From Pigoraptor vietnamica (lineage: Eukaryota; Opisthokonta; Filasterea), in NCBI GenBank assembly GCA_943704525.1, contig CALSCQ010000373.1, positions 1 through 47,290 of the forward strand: a DNA stretch of 47,290 nucleotides. Direction: 5' to 3'. A program made the position numbers and the translations under genes. Below, piece after piece: positions 11,833-23,242 of the stretch. Each line of letters starts with the position of its first letter. Position 1 is the first letter of the stretch. The notes under the pieces were generated by a model. It did no database searches. It was not told the origin of the DNA and worked only from the letters and a program-made list of their open reading frames with translations.

Positions 11833-14800
11833 TCATGCACACCCCTCATCCCTCTCCCAGTTCTCAAACGCCTTGTTCCAGCGCGCCATCGCCACGCGCC
11901 ACCGCTCAATGTCCGTCTTCGGCGACTGCGACCCAAAGCCCTCCGCGCCGTCGAAGAAGTCAAACAGGTACTCGAGCCCACGCACGCCAGGAACAATCGC
12001 GCCGGGGTACGACGCAGCGTCGCCGCCGTTCGGAACAGACGTACCCGGCGACGGGCAGAACCCCGACGGGGCCGAAGGAGGCGGGCACGAGCGGTCGTTG
12101 GGGGCTTGTTGCAGGGACACGTTCCACGCGCCACCGCGCGGGAAGCACGACGTTAGCTGCGCGCCGACGGCAGCGTAGGGCTGCGGCACGAAGCCCGAGC
12201 TCATCTTAAAGGCATAGCCGAGACAGCCGCTCGCGGGGCAGTCCGCAAACGTCGTCTGCTCCCCGGGGTACATGCCGGACGTGCGCGCGCCCCAGTAGCC
12301 GCAGATCGCGTCCATCTCGTCCGCCAGTTCGGGCTCGCGCCGCGCAAAGCCGTCGGCGACGACGCACGTGGCGTTATCCGCGGACAGCTGGCACACGTCG
12401 CGGGGTAGGCACACGCTCGCCTGCGGGCGCGCCTTGAATGCGTAATCGCTGGCGATCTTAGAGTGATCCATAGTGAGAAAGAGGGTTCCGTTGACGACGA
12501 AGGCGTCGCCAGTGAAATTGGCGCCGCTCGCGTCGGGGACGACGGGCATCTGGAGGGCCCCTTCGCCCGGTGCGAGGGAATGGGGCAGCGTGCGCACCCA
12601 CTGGCCGTCTGTGGCCGGGTTGAAGCCTTCGCCGACGTAGATCTGGTACTTAACCTGCGCGGAAAGTGGTGTGTAAAGTGCGTTAGAGAAATGGTCGCGC
12701 GTCCCTAGCACGCACAGGTAGTAACAAAGAGGGTTACGTTGACAAAAAGGAAGGGTGTTACTTCAACAGCTTAAGTGTACGCACGGCATCTTCTTCCGTG
12801 ACGTGGAAAGTGGCAGCAAAGGCTGACGTCATGGCCGCCCAATGGTCAGCATTGAAGGGCTCACCTTCGTGTTGGGACTGGCGTAGATGTTCCACAGCAT
12901 GTAGTACGAGTCGGCGACAAACTGCGCCGTGGTGGAGGCGCCGCACGCGGGGCAGCACGACGACACCGTCTGCACGCTCGTGTCGATGTAATAGACTGAA
13001 GGACAGAGCGAAGAACGGACGTCAGGGTTTCGAATAAACACAGTAAACAAGCACACAACTCTACGCATGCACACAATTATCACGCCAACGTGGTGTGGAG
13101 TGCATGACCCTAACACACTTGCGAGTGTGCCGCTTACAAAGCACGCACACACACGCACCGGTCAGCCGACCCCCCCCACACACACACACACACGCATACA
13201 CGCACACACACACCCGCCAACTTTTCGCGGACACCCACCGCCCCTATTCATCGTAAGGTAGGGCGCCTGGTACGTGTCAGTTCCCATCATGAATGCCGCA
13301 CGCGTGCAGCTCGACCCATACGCACTCCCCTGGCACACGCTGTAGGGGCTCCCGCACGTGTCCGTCGGAAGCGTCAGCTGGCGGTATATCGGAATAATGG
13401 GGCGCTCTGGCCACGGGCCGTTGTTGACCACAAAGCTGAGGCCATCCTCCATCTGCGACTGAGAGGCGGGCGCCACGTTGGCGAGGACTGTCGAGACAAG
13501 GTCGTACGGCGATGTCTGGACGCCGAACGAGTCGCACTCGGGGTCCACGGAGGGGGCGTTGAAGAAGTAGTTGCGGGAGACAGAGCTCGTGCGCGAGTGG
13601 TTGGAGGCGACGGCCCCAGTGAGGCTGCCGTCGATGTCCAGCAGAATTGTCGTGGCATCGATGGGCGTGATGTTGTCCTCCTGGTACACGTTGAATGCGA
13701 GGATGCTCGGCGCCACAGAGCTGCCCGTGCCGTAGGGGACGTACTGGTCCACGACGTTGTGTCGGAGGGTGTCGTTGGAAAAGGCGCTCCGCTTAAAGGC
13801 GAAGGCGGGAGGGTAGTCTGCGCGGTGCAAGTAGGGTTAATCACGCGTGCGTGAACGACAAGAAGGAAGAGCGTGCATGGATGTCGTGCTTGCGTGCGTG
13901 CGATGTGTCACAAGTGCAATGTGTGTTCGTGCAAGCGCGCACGTGTGTGTGACGTTTACACATGTGCAGTGCGCGTGACTTCGCAACAGACACCCACAGA
14001 AGCCGTTCGGCTGCTTCCATCCAATCGCGGCGTTGACAATCGTCGTCTGAGTGTAGTAACCGTTCGATCCAGCGCCGGCGACGGGCTGCGTGGTGGTCGC
14101 ATACACGCCGCAGTCCGGAAGCGTGCATCCCACTTCGGGCACGTTCGCGAAAACGGAACCTAAAAAAGGAGAGCGACGCACCGCCATGAACAAAGGTGTC
14201 ATGTGTGGCAATAGACATACTATTATAACATTTACACAACAACAACAATTGGCGGAGTTGTTTCGCGCACCGTCGCTATAAAAGGGGCCGTCGTAGATCG
14301 AGACCATTCGCTTGGGCCCAAAGCCGCCCACAAAGACGCCTGTGCCTGCGCCAGGGAACGTGCACGCGGCCGAGCACGAGAGCCCGGCCGTCGGAAGGCC
14401 GAGGATGCCGGCCGCGGGATCGCCCTGGTTGGTCGACCCGATGAAGCTGGGGCACATCGTGAAGGGTAAGTGTGGGGGGAAAGGGGACGGACATACGCAC
14501 ATGCAAACACGCATGCGCCGGTACACGCACAAGGAGCACATAGAAGCGCAAGCTCGTATGGACTTCTTGCACGCTGACATTCGGCCATCCACAAACAGAG
14601 TGGACACCCACACGGAGTTGAACGTGATCGCAAAGTAGCCTGTCGGCGCCTGCGTCCAGTCGCCGCCGCTGACGAAGCCCAGTCCACCGCTCAGCTGGTC
14701 CGTGATCGCCGCATTCATCACCATGAACCAGCTCTCGCGCAGCCACACCGCGCCAAAGTTGATGCTGGGCCAGTTGAACGACGTGCGGAAGCGGTCGATG

Positions 14801-17556
14801 ACCGTCGCCACGCAAGACTCGACTAGCACGGATGGGTCGGTGCCCCACGGCAGCTGCGAAGGGCACGACTGGCCGCCCGTGTTCGGCATGGATGGGACGT
14901 AGTTGCCGCCAATGTTGGGGTACATGAAGTTGCTCGATACTGTCGTGTCGTACGGCGTCTGAAGGAACGTGTAGCCGGCCTCCGCCGCCGTGTTCGGGTC
15001 CACTTCAAGCGTCGTCTGGAGGCCGTACGCGGACGTCCCGCACTGGTTGCCGCGGAAGCGCGTGAGGGGCAGTTGGTGCGCCTCCTTCGCCCACGTGGGG
15101 CCGTCCGCGATTGTCCCGGTGCCACTCGTCCAGTGGAGGTTGTACGAGGGACCGCTGAGGACCGCACCAAGGAGCCAGAAGCAGACGCCGTAGCCGTGCG
15201 TGCCAACGGCCATGTTGCCCACAAACTGCATCGGCGCGAGACAGAGAGTTACAGAAGGGAACTTAGTGCTAGGGGCAGTTGCGAGCGCTGATCGTCCACT
15301 ATCAAGGGAGAAGAAGATCATAGGGGGCGGATGGAGTAGAGCGGGAGAATGAACACGCGCATATGGGTGCAGTGGCCGCACAGCAGCGTCCACGCAGGTG
15401 TCACGTGGTTCAGCACTGACCTCGTTGGCGGCGTTCATGATCCAAAAGTGCGTCGGCTGGAGGTAGTCCGACCCCTGAAAGTTCGTCGCCGTGTTGGTGG
15501 GAGGGTCCGCGCCCTGCGTGCCCGTGGCTGGAAGGATGCCGGGAACGGCGCGATAGAGCGGGCTCGACGTGTTCTGCGCGAGGCCCATTTCGATGGTCGC
15601 CGAACGCGCGGATATACCGATGTTGTGGCAGAGGAGGTTGTTGATCTCTGAGAGTGGAGTGGAGGGAGAAGGAGGTGGGGCAGTGAGTACTAGAGACTAT
15701 CACGCACATAGAGTACGCATGCACGCACACTCACACACACACACACATCCACACACGATACATTCACACGCACACGCACACACGCATGCACACGCACACA
15801 TCCACACATCCACACACGATACATTCACACGCACACGCATACACGCACGCAAGCGCACACACACGCGCGCGCGCGCATGCACACCATGCATATTACACAT
15901 GCACGCACGCACCACTTCCATCCTCGAGATAGTAGCCGTGGCCCACGGACATGAAGCCGACGTTGCGCGAGAGCTCGACGCCCTGCGTGCCGTGCAGCAC
16001 GATAAAGCGCGTCATCGAATCCCACACGGCGCAGTCGCGAACAAACGCCTCGGTGTACTCCACTGACTTTGCGAGGTGGAAATGGACGCTGCGGTGAGAA
16101 AAGGAGGGAGAGTGAGACGCAGTGACATCCGCACAAAGAGACCATGGGCTATAGAGAGAGAACTCCCATTGACTCTATAGAGAGAGAGAGAAACAGAGAG
16201 CGAGAAACAGAAAGCGAGAAACAGAGAAGGAGTGGGAGAGAGATGCATGCACACTCAATATGAGGCAATCGAGACCCACGGGTAATGGCCCATCCGCCCG
16301 CCCTGTCCCAGCTGGTAAAACTCAACACCCTGCACCTGAAACACCGCAAACCCCTGCCGCGCAATCACGTGACCGCCGAAGAAGCACGACGGCGTCACGC
16401 TGCCTGACTCGGTCGTCCCGCAGTCCGCGGGCGCGGGAAAGGGGTCGCTCGCCGTCGCACCGAGCGAACGAACGCGAATGCTGCGCGTGAGGAGGGCGTA
16501 CGCCGCCCGCCCGTCCACCTCGCCGTTCGGGTTGCCGCTCTTGCTCAGCAGCACGGGATCCACTTGGGTGACCTCCCCCTGGTGCCGGTATTGGACGGGA
16601 CCAGCCAACGGGACGCTTGTCCCTTCGCTCACACCGGCGCCACCCACCACAAGGTGTTCGGTGTGGTTCACGTACCAGTCTGTCGTCGTGAGCACGACGT
16701 TGTCCCCAGCGGAAAACGTGACGGGGCGATCGGCCGTGAACGACGTGTCGCCCGGCATGGCTGTCGCGTCCAAACGACCCCAGCCGCCGCCACTCAGCGC
16801 GGCCCACGACGCAGCGTCCGTCTGATTAGCGGGCACTGCGCACACGCGATCGCGCGTCGGCGTGTAGTCGGCCGCGTTCACGCCCTTGCGCCCGAACAGC
16901 TTGAGCGTGCCGCCGTACGAGACAGCAAACACCTTAAAGCCAAAAGTATTGCCGGCGCCGTCGTAGTTCAGGCCGCCGCTGTCGTAGCCCTCAAAGTACG
17001 CGTTGTAGTTGGTGGAAGGGCACGTCGTGTTCGTGCACGGGTTTGTCGAGCCCGTCACCGTGCAGCAGTTGCCAACGAGCGACGCGTCATAACAGCCTCC
17101 CACCCCCACACACTGGATGCCTGGCGTCGAGGGCGCCTGCGCACCAGAGTTCGTGGGGTCGCTGCCGTACAGCGCAATGTCGAGGGTACCGCCCGCGCAG
17201 CCGAAGGGAAGGCAATACGCACCAGCGACGAATGACCCCCCTTGTTCGATAAGAATGGACGACGCCGCAAAGTTAATCTGCCCGCCGTCATCCACAAAGA
17301 AGAGAGTGCCGCCCGCGACGACGTTGACGTAGCCATACACGTACGTCCCCGAAGCAACGGACATGCACGAGCTGACCACGAGGGCCTCGCCGTCGGTCGA
17401 AGGGGTGAGCGGGGTGCATCCGTCTGGCACACTCGCTTCGGCGCAATTCGAATTGCACGCAGCGTCCGCAGCCGGTGCTGCAGCGCACGCGTGAACGAGG
17501 AATCCGACGAGCACTGCCGTCAGGGCGATGTTCGCGTGGAACGCCGCCATTGTCAC
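11833..17556 (-). CDS. Secreted G8-domain / parallel-beta-helix protein (CEMIP/TMEM2/fibrocystin-L-like)
   Basis: Nine exons: 17556-16280, 16088-15913, 15647-15421, 15225-14579, 14446-14271, 14159-13998, 13817-13239, 12995-12865, 12654-11833. All phases agree and the sum is 4197 bases, 1398 residues. Donors are GTGGGT, GTGCGT, GTCAGT, GTCAGC, GTGCGC and GTGAGC; acceptors mostly CGCAG. The N-terminal signal peptide has a hydrophobic core IALTAVLVGFLVHACAAA. A G8 domain follows (ASGTYVYGYVNVVAGGTLFF, then a metal-site-like stretch). The splice across exons 1-2 gives GHYPVHFHL, the hallmark of the CEMIP/TMEM2 beta-helix, and later come VRDCAVWDSMTRF, LHGTQGV and GHGYYLEDG. The region is Cys-rich with many NxS/T sites and no membrane segment, so it is probably extracellular. 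In animals this family binds or cuts hyaluronan or acts in receptors; the substrate here is unknown. Confidence 0.88.
13139..13216. repeat. CA-rich microsatellite inside intron 7 of the G8 gene
   Basis: Interrupted CA repeat lying wholly within the intron 13238-12996; the transcript strand reads GU-rich directly after the donor. Confidence 0.85.
15721..15872. repeat. CA/CACG microsatellite inside intron 2 of the G8 gene
   Basis: Interrupted CA, CACG and CATA repeats within the intron 15912-15648, including a partly duplicated segment (cacacgatacattcacacgc occurs near 15752 and 15814). Confidence 0.85.
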
Positions 17557-18774
17557 ATACGCGCGATGAGTTTCTGAATCTGTTGGTCACCCCACCCAAA
17601 GTGAAATTCGCAACATTCGAAAACGCAGCGAGGATGGGTATGAAGTGATCGCCAACGACGCACCAAACAGAAAGAGGATGGTTCGCACACTGCTTGTTCG
17701 TGTGCGTGTGTTGTGTGTGTGTTGCGTGTGTGTGTGTGTCTCAACGTGCGTCAGTGTGCGTGAGGCTGCGCGTGCGTGCGTGTCCGATAGCGCGGGTTGT
17801 GGCTCGCAAAGGGAGGGTGTGGCATGTCACCCAACTTCGGGGAAACTTTCTTATGTATAATATATACAATACTTCATACATACTTCTATATTTACTAAGA
17901 ATTGAAATGTATCTAAGAACGCAAACCACAAACGCGTGTCTGAATAGTAGAAAAATTGGGTCGTCCACTCATCAACTTGCCGGCGTCAGCCGCCGGAGTG
18001 GCTGCCGATCAATCCCGGGACAACCCTGCTAGCGAGCAGCTCTAATGTTGTATGACTTGGTCTCGCGACCGTCGTTTGGTCGAAGCATCTAAGTGGATCT
18101 TATTTGTGGGCCTGCCCAGCAGTGCAGGCCGGCTATCACTCAGAGCCGGCCGAAGTCTGTCCGGCGGCCGGCCGGCCGGCCGGAGCGGGCTACAGTTCAG
18201 CACGCAGCCGAGGACACATATTGATTTCGCTCGGGACGACCATGTGGCCGGAAGTTCTCAGTCCGTCTCTTCGGGCGCTAGATGGATGCAGTCCTACGGT
18301 CGTGCTGTGCGGCCGCGCTCCGAGCCCGGCACTCCGGACTCGGGCCGCCGGCTCCCGCTACTGGCGCACAGTCCGAATGTCTCCGCAGAGGTTTTATCTA
18401 CATCTACCCATCGAAGCAGAGAGTTTACTGCGAGCGGTATGCTGGGAAAGACGGTCCCGCAAACTGAGGGTACACACAATTTTGCGGTGCGGACACGGAA
18501 CTGATTGAAGTGGCCACAGGGCTGTCGCATAGACACCATTCATCCACGGGCGCCGTCAGTGTATTGCAGATTCCGCTCTTCCGAAGTCCAAAGGTAAACG
18601 CAGGCGCTGGCTCGGCAGCGATTATCCGGCAAGAATCACACCATCGTCCGTGTGCACCTGGGCATCAACATAGAGTCGTGTGAATTGGGGAGCTCACGCG
18701 TACCGGTCAGTTCTGGCACAATGACAGTCTCTTAGCGACGAGGGGCCGTGAGGCGCGCAGTCGACGTACTGGCG
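17557..18774. other. Intergenic spacer upstream of the G8 gene
   Basis: Holds a TG-rich patch (17697-17740), an AT-rich patch (17850-17930) and a self-complementary (GGCC)n run near 18165-18183. No coding region, RNA gene or complete mobile element is recognised. The G8 promoter should lie at the left end. Confidence 0.55.
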
Positions 18775-19585
18775 CTAATTAATGCGTGCGCTGTGAACGG
18801 CGTCGTCTACGCAAAACGTTCCACGTAAACCCACCTCAAAGTACGTGAGGAAAGACGTCAACGCGGAGTCCTGCGCCATAGTGCCCTCCACGCGATACTT
18901 GATCACCGCCTCGGTGGTAACCTTCGACGCGAGCGTCACCGTGAAGAACCCGGGAATCTTCGTGTTCGACGGCGTCGTGGCGACAGTAGTGCCAAACCAC
19001 CGGTTGTGCTTCCCGTCCCACGTGCCGTTGAAGGCAACCGTCGATCCCGAGCCAGTGTGCGCGTTCCCGAAGGCGGGGCCGCACGCCAGGATCGCAATAG
19101 AGTCAAACTCGATCGTGGAGATGACGTCCTTTACGATCGTCGGCTCTTCGCCAATCTGGTACCAGTACTCGCCCTTGAGGCCGAGCCCGGTGCCCTCCAC
19201 AAGCGCAGGTCCGACAGTGCACGTGGTACCGCCGTTGTTCCCTCCATTGTTCCCTCCGGCGCCGCCTGTGGCTGATGGGGCTGGTGCACCCCCACTTGAG
19301 CTCGCCATCCCGTTCCCGCCGTTAGAAGAGGGCGCGGCGACGTTCGATGAAGGTGCCGGCATGCCACCGCCATTTGAAGAAGGTGCAGGCATTCCGCCTC
19401 CGTTTGACGTGGGTGCTGGTGCTGCACCGCTGTCGGACGGCTGGGCAGGCATGGTCGGCTGCGCGGCGCCAGCTGCGGGAGGATATGAGCCATCTCATTG
19501 AAAGTGCGCGTTCTAACAGCGCCAGACAGTCTGACTATAATGGCGAACGGAAGCACCGACAGACATAAACAGTATCCCCCCCATG

Positions 19586-19634
<49 letters not shown>

Positions 19635-20274
19635 GCCAGTCCCCTTTCTCCCCGCGACACTCACTCGTCGTTTGGTTGTTTGGAGGGAGTTCCCACGGCG
19701 CAAGGAGCGTCCACGTCGCGCGGTCGTCGCGGCTGTAGTAGATGCCGTCGACTGTCACGGAATAGTACAGCTTTGCGGCCCCAAAGCCCATAAACGGAAC
19801 GCCCACAATGTGGAGACGCGTGTCCGCGGGCGTGGCGGGAAACTGCGCGAGTGGGGACGAGTGGTAAGAGGCCGGCTGATGCCGGCGTCCCACAAGTGAA
19901 ACTGCCAGTGGTAGTGACATGGACTGAAACGCACATGACAGTGAAACACACGCACGGGCACAACCGTGAAATCCGAGTGCAGGCACTCGGCGCACACGGC
20001 GCACGCCGGCCGGGCGGGTGCACGGAGATGAAAGAGCACACACCTCGTTAACGGGGAGACGCGACCATACGGGCATTCCGTTGAGGCCATAGAAGAAGCA
20101 CGTGTCCTTCCAGCCGGCGCACGCGAGCGCACGCCCGTCCATTCCCACGACAAGAATGTTCCCCTTGACGGGCGGTGTGTTCGGGTCTTCGATGGCAACC
20201 GCGGCCGCCAGCGACACAACCGTCGCAAAGACTAGTACTGAAGCGAGCGCGGCAAGAGCAGCACGCCGCGCCAT
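18775..20274 (-). CDS. Secreted protein, Ser/Gly/Pro-rich linker, function unknown
   Basis: Three exons, 20274-20044, 19842-19665 and 19472-18775 (donors GTGTGT and GTGAGT, acceptors CGCAG), phases consistent, 368 residues. A strong signal peptide (AALASVLVFATVVSLAAAVA) is followed by a region with a BNR/propeller-like strand (DGIYYSRDDRATWTLL). A low-complexity linker of repeated GGGMPAPSSN and GGNNGGNN units follows, then a C-terminal domain beginning GLGLKGEYWYQIGEEPTIV. GLKGEYW is reminiscent of the start of PA14-type carbohydrate-binding domains, but the rest does not let me confirm that. No membrane segment follows the signal peptide, so it is probably secreted. It sits head-to-tail with the G8 gene. 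The third-exon acceptor was chosen because the other nearby AG breaks the frame. Confidence 0.75.
19587..19632. repeat. (CA)n microsatellite in an intron
   Basis: About 46 bp of nearly perfect CA within the second intron (19664-19473) of the secreted Ser-rich protein gene. Confidence 0.95.
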
Positions 20275-21156
20275 TGTGGAGTAGGGAGGCTGGCTGAAGT
20301 GAGCGCTCAGTGTCGGGACTCAGACCGTGATGGCGCCGTATGTGTTCAAATGACCGCCGGAGAGTCAGTCTGAGCTCCGGCCGGAGGCAGTTCAGTGCCG
20401 GTCCTGTAACAGTTACTGGCGTCACGCGGTATTCGCAGTGAACCGGCGACACACGCACACGCAATGGGCAATGTCACGCGCCAGTTCTTTTGCGTGGTAC
20501 ACACTGAGTGCGACTGATCGGAGAGTGTTGGCTGTAATGGGTGCTGAGGTGCGCAACTGCGGCGCGAAATCTAACTCCAAGCCAAATGGGGTGACCGGGT
20601 TCCCAATGGGGCTTTTCCGATCACAGTAACTTCCCTTTTAGGACAGTAACGCCTTTTCATGCGGCTAATTTATTTCGCGTGCCGTTCAGTATAAAAAATG
20701 TATGGAACTGCGATAAATATTTTCATATTTTAGTATGCGATGGTGCAGGCGGGGTGACGGTGCTTGTGCGTGGGCTGCCGGCGGGCGCGTTCCTGTAACG
20801 GCTCTCGGCGCCGGCGGGCGTAGGGCTGTGCGCTCGTGCCGGCGCCTCGTGTACCGGGCCGCGAGTGCGCTCGTGTATGTCTCTCCTCTGTCGAGCCGGC
20901 GTCAGACACTCTCCTCAGGCTCTTTGTCAGTCTACGGTGTCCTTGTAGTGCCGGCCGGCCGGCCGGAGTCTCGCGTGTAGTGATTCCCTGCCGTGTCAAT
21001 CGGTTCTCTTGCGGGGTGTCGCCCTCATGTGTGCCGTGCGTACGTGTGTCCGGCGTGGCACAGTCTCTTGCGTGACCGTATTCCTCGCGTTTCAATTGCG
21101 CACGCATTGGCCCATTATATTAGGAAGCGGAACTTGTCTTGCACGTGCATTCCGTG
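20275..21156. other. Intergenic spacer
   Basis: No convincing gene. An AT-rich patch lies at 20660-20735 and a GGCCGGCCGGCC run near 20951-20965. The open frames here are short and match no domain I know. Confidence 0.5.
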
Positions 21157-22010
21157 TCAGTTGTTGTCAGTCGACCATCGCGGAAACGGAGGCAAGGACA
21201 TGCCAGTGAAGACACCGACCGTCGTGCCTTTCGAGGAGACGGCGTCAGTGTAACTACGGCAATACCACCTCCGGCGACGGCGCCAAAGGGCCCCCCCACC
21301 GGCCACGAGCCCGATTGCGGCGCCAGCAACCACGCTGAGAGCGTGCAGCGCGAAGGGACGACGCTTCGCCGGCACCCGTGCCACTTGCACCAAGTTGAAC
21401 TGTTCCCACTCCCCGCAGTGCCAGTGGCTCTTCAAGCAGCCGTACTCGTGGTCAGCGCCCAGAAAGCGACCGTCGTGCTCATCGAAGCGCAACACACAAA
21501 TCATTGCCGCGCCGCGCGGTTCCCCAGACATGCGCCAGACCTCTTTGGGACTGCGTTCGGTCTGAGCGGCGACCGGATTGCCGTCGGCGTCCACGCCAAG
21601 CCAGCACCCGCTATCCGCAGATTTCAACGCCACACGCGCTCCGTCGGGCCCACTTCCCTCACGAATCGCGTGAAACTCGAAGCACGTTTCACGTGATATT
21701 TCGTCCTATGTGCAGCGAACGCACCCATCATTGACATTCACGTATGGGGGCAGTGTACCGATTAACCACACACCGACACACGCACACACGCACACACGTG
21801 CACGCACACACGTACGCGCACACGCACACGCACACGCACACACACGCACACGCAAGAACACCGACCCCGGCCCAGCCTAAGGGTGAATAAGCATGAGAGA
21901 AAGTGTACCTCGCTGTCGTTGGTGCCGGCAAAGCTCTTAAGTGCAGTGCGATTTTGGCACAAAATTAATGTGAAAAACGTATTGGTTTCTTGTTGAGACA
22001 GGTGTTGCAC
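21157..22010 (-). CDS. Small beta-trefoil (fascin/FRG1-like) protein with one membrane segment
   Basis: Two exons, 22010-21909 and 21705-21157, join in phase (donor GTACAC, acceptor ACATAG) to give 216 residues. Exon 1 ends RTALKSFAGTNDSE. Exon 2 carries FEFHAIREG, RVALKSADSGCWLGVDADG and RFLGADHEYGCLKS. The repeated VALKS..(G)xxLGVDxDG and a later QFNLVQV are the pattern of fascin/FRG1-type beta-trefoils, in which each lobe has such a strand pair. A hydrophobic stretch (ALSVVAGAAIGLVAGGGAL) followed by WRRRRRW and a short tail suggests a single membrane anchor with the basic side cytosolic. Only part of a trefoil is visible, so an upstream exon is possible, and the Met at 22010 is a guess. 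The donor is not a strong consensus; intron and start are inferred. Confidence 0.55.
21766..21852. repeat. CA-rich microsatellite in an intron
   Basis: Interrupted CA/CG repeat within the proposed intron 21908-21706 of the beta-trefoil-like gene. Confidence 0.85.
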
Positions 22011-22684
22011 GCCGCCAAACCGGTGGAGTGAACGTGTGAATGCGCGTCAGGGAGTGCCGTGCGGACGCAGTTAACGCAGGCACGTGAACTGCGAACGCAT
22101 GTGTGTGAGTGCGAACACACACAGTCCTACTAATAGTGAGGACGCAAGTGAAACAATCGACGCGACAGTTGTACAGTATGCGCTGGCGTTAACTACGTTC
22201 GCACTCACGCGCACTGATTCACACGTTCACTCCACAGTCGATCGTGCGAACTGCCGATGGACGGCGGTTGTACGTGACGTCTGTCAGACCCCACGTGACT
22301 GCTGCGCTGTTGGACGCGGCGCACGCACACTGGCACTCCTGGACACTTTTTGCGCTCCTCATGAAGAGCAGCGTGCGCAAGGCACTCTCACCAGTGACCG
22401 ACTTCTTCGTTACTGAAATGTTACGAACGCACGGCGAGTCTGTGTTTCTTTGTTCTAAGTACAGTGCCGGCAGTGCAATACCCTCAGTAGATAAGCCGCG
22501 GGCGTACTCAAGCCCACGGCTACTGCCACACACATGCACGCATGCGCGCACACACGCACACACGCACACACACACACGCACACACACACACGCACACACG
22601 CACACGCACACACACACGCACACACACACACGCACACACACACACACACGCACACACACACACACACGCACACACACACACACA

Positions 22685-22747
<63 letters not shown>

Positions 22748-23242
22748 CTGCATGAGTTCTCCGTTCTGTGCGACGCATCAGACACCAGCACAGACGCGTT
22801 ACCTTTCTCGTCGTTAGAGTGCCGTCCCCGTGCGCTTCCATTTGGAGTCAATTTCGCGATGCCGTCCCCGCACTCCGTTCCACGCGCGAATATCGCATTC
22901 AAGACGCGTGTCACTTGCCGAGACAGCACACTACGTGCGCGCGTGTGTGTGCTTCTCTGCGGCCGTGGGAATGAGCGCCCGTTTTCGCGACGACGCAGGC
23001 CGTCCCTGCTGCCGTCATGCGGTTCAGAGGGGCCGGCGTGAGAACTCGCGGGGCGTGTTCGGCACGGTACGCGGTTGCGCATATATGGGACGAATCGCTC
23101 TGCTGCAACGAGATTACAACGCGGTCGGAAAGCACCGCTGTTCTCACCTTTCACTCTCTGTTTTCACTCTTCACCGGTTGCGCCGTTTCCCTCTTGTGTG
23201 CGAAGCCTTTTGTGAATCTCCTTGCGACTCTCCTCAGAAAGA
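22011..23242. other. Intergenic spacer between divergent genes
   Basis: Lies between the minus-strand trefoil gene and the plus-strand deacetylase gene. Its centre is a long CA microsatellite (22527-22745). The rest shows no gene I can support. The two promoters are expected at the ends. Confidence 0.55.
22527..22745. repeat. Long (CA)n microsatellite
   Basis: About 220 bp of CA with CG interruptions in the left half and a nearly pure right half. It is intergenic, about 500 bp upstream of the deacetylase start. The Val-Cys and Thr-His open frames in it are artefacts. Confidence 0.97.

Noticed and set aside
18165-18183. Self-complementary (GGCC)n run, and a similar one near 20951
   Set aside because: Simple GC repeats with no flanking duplication; nothing points to a mobile element or regulatory site.
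22219-23154. Open frames rich in Cys-Val or Thr-His over the CA tract
   Set aside because: Produced by translating a dinucleotide repeat.
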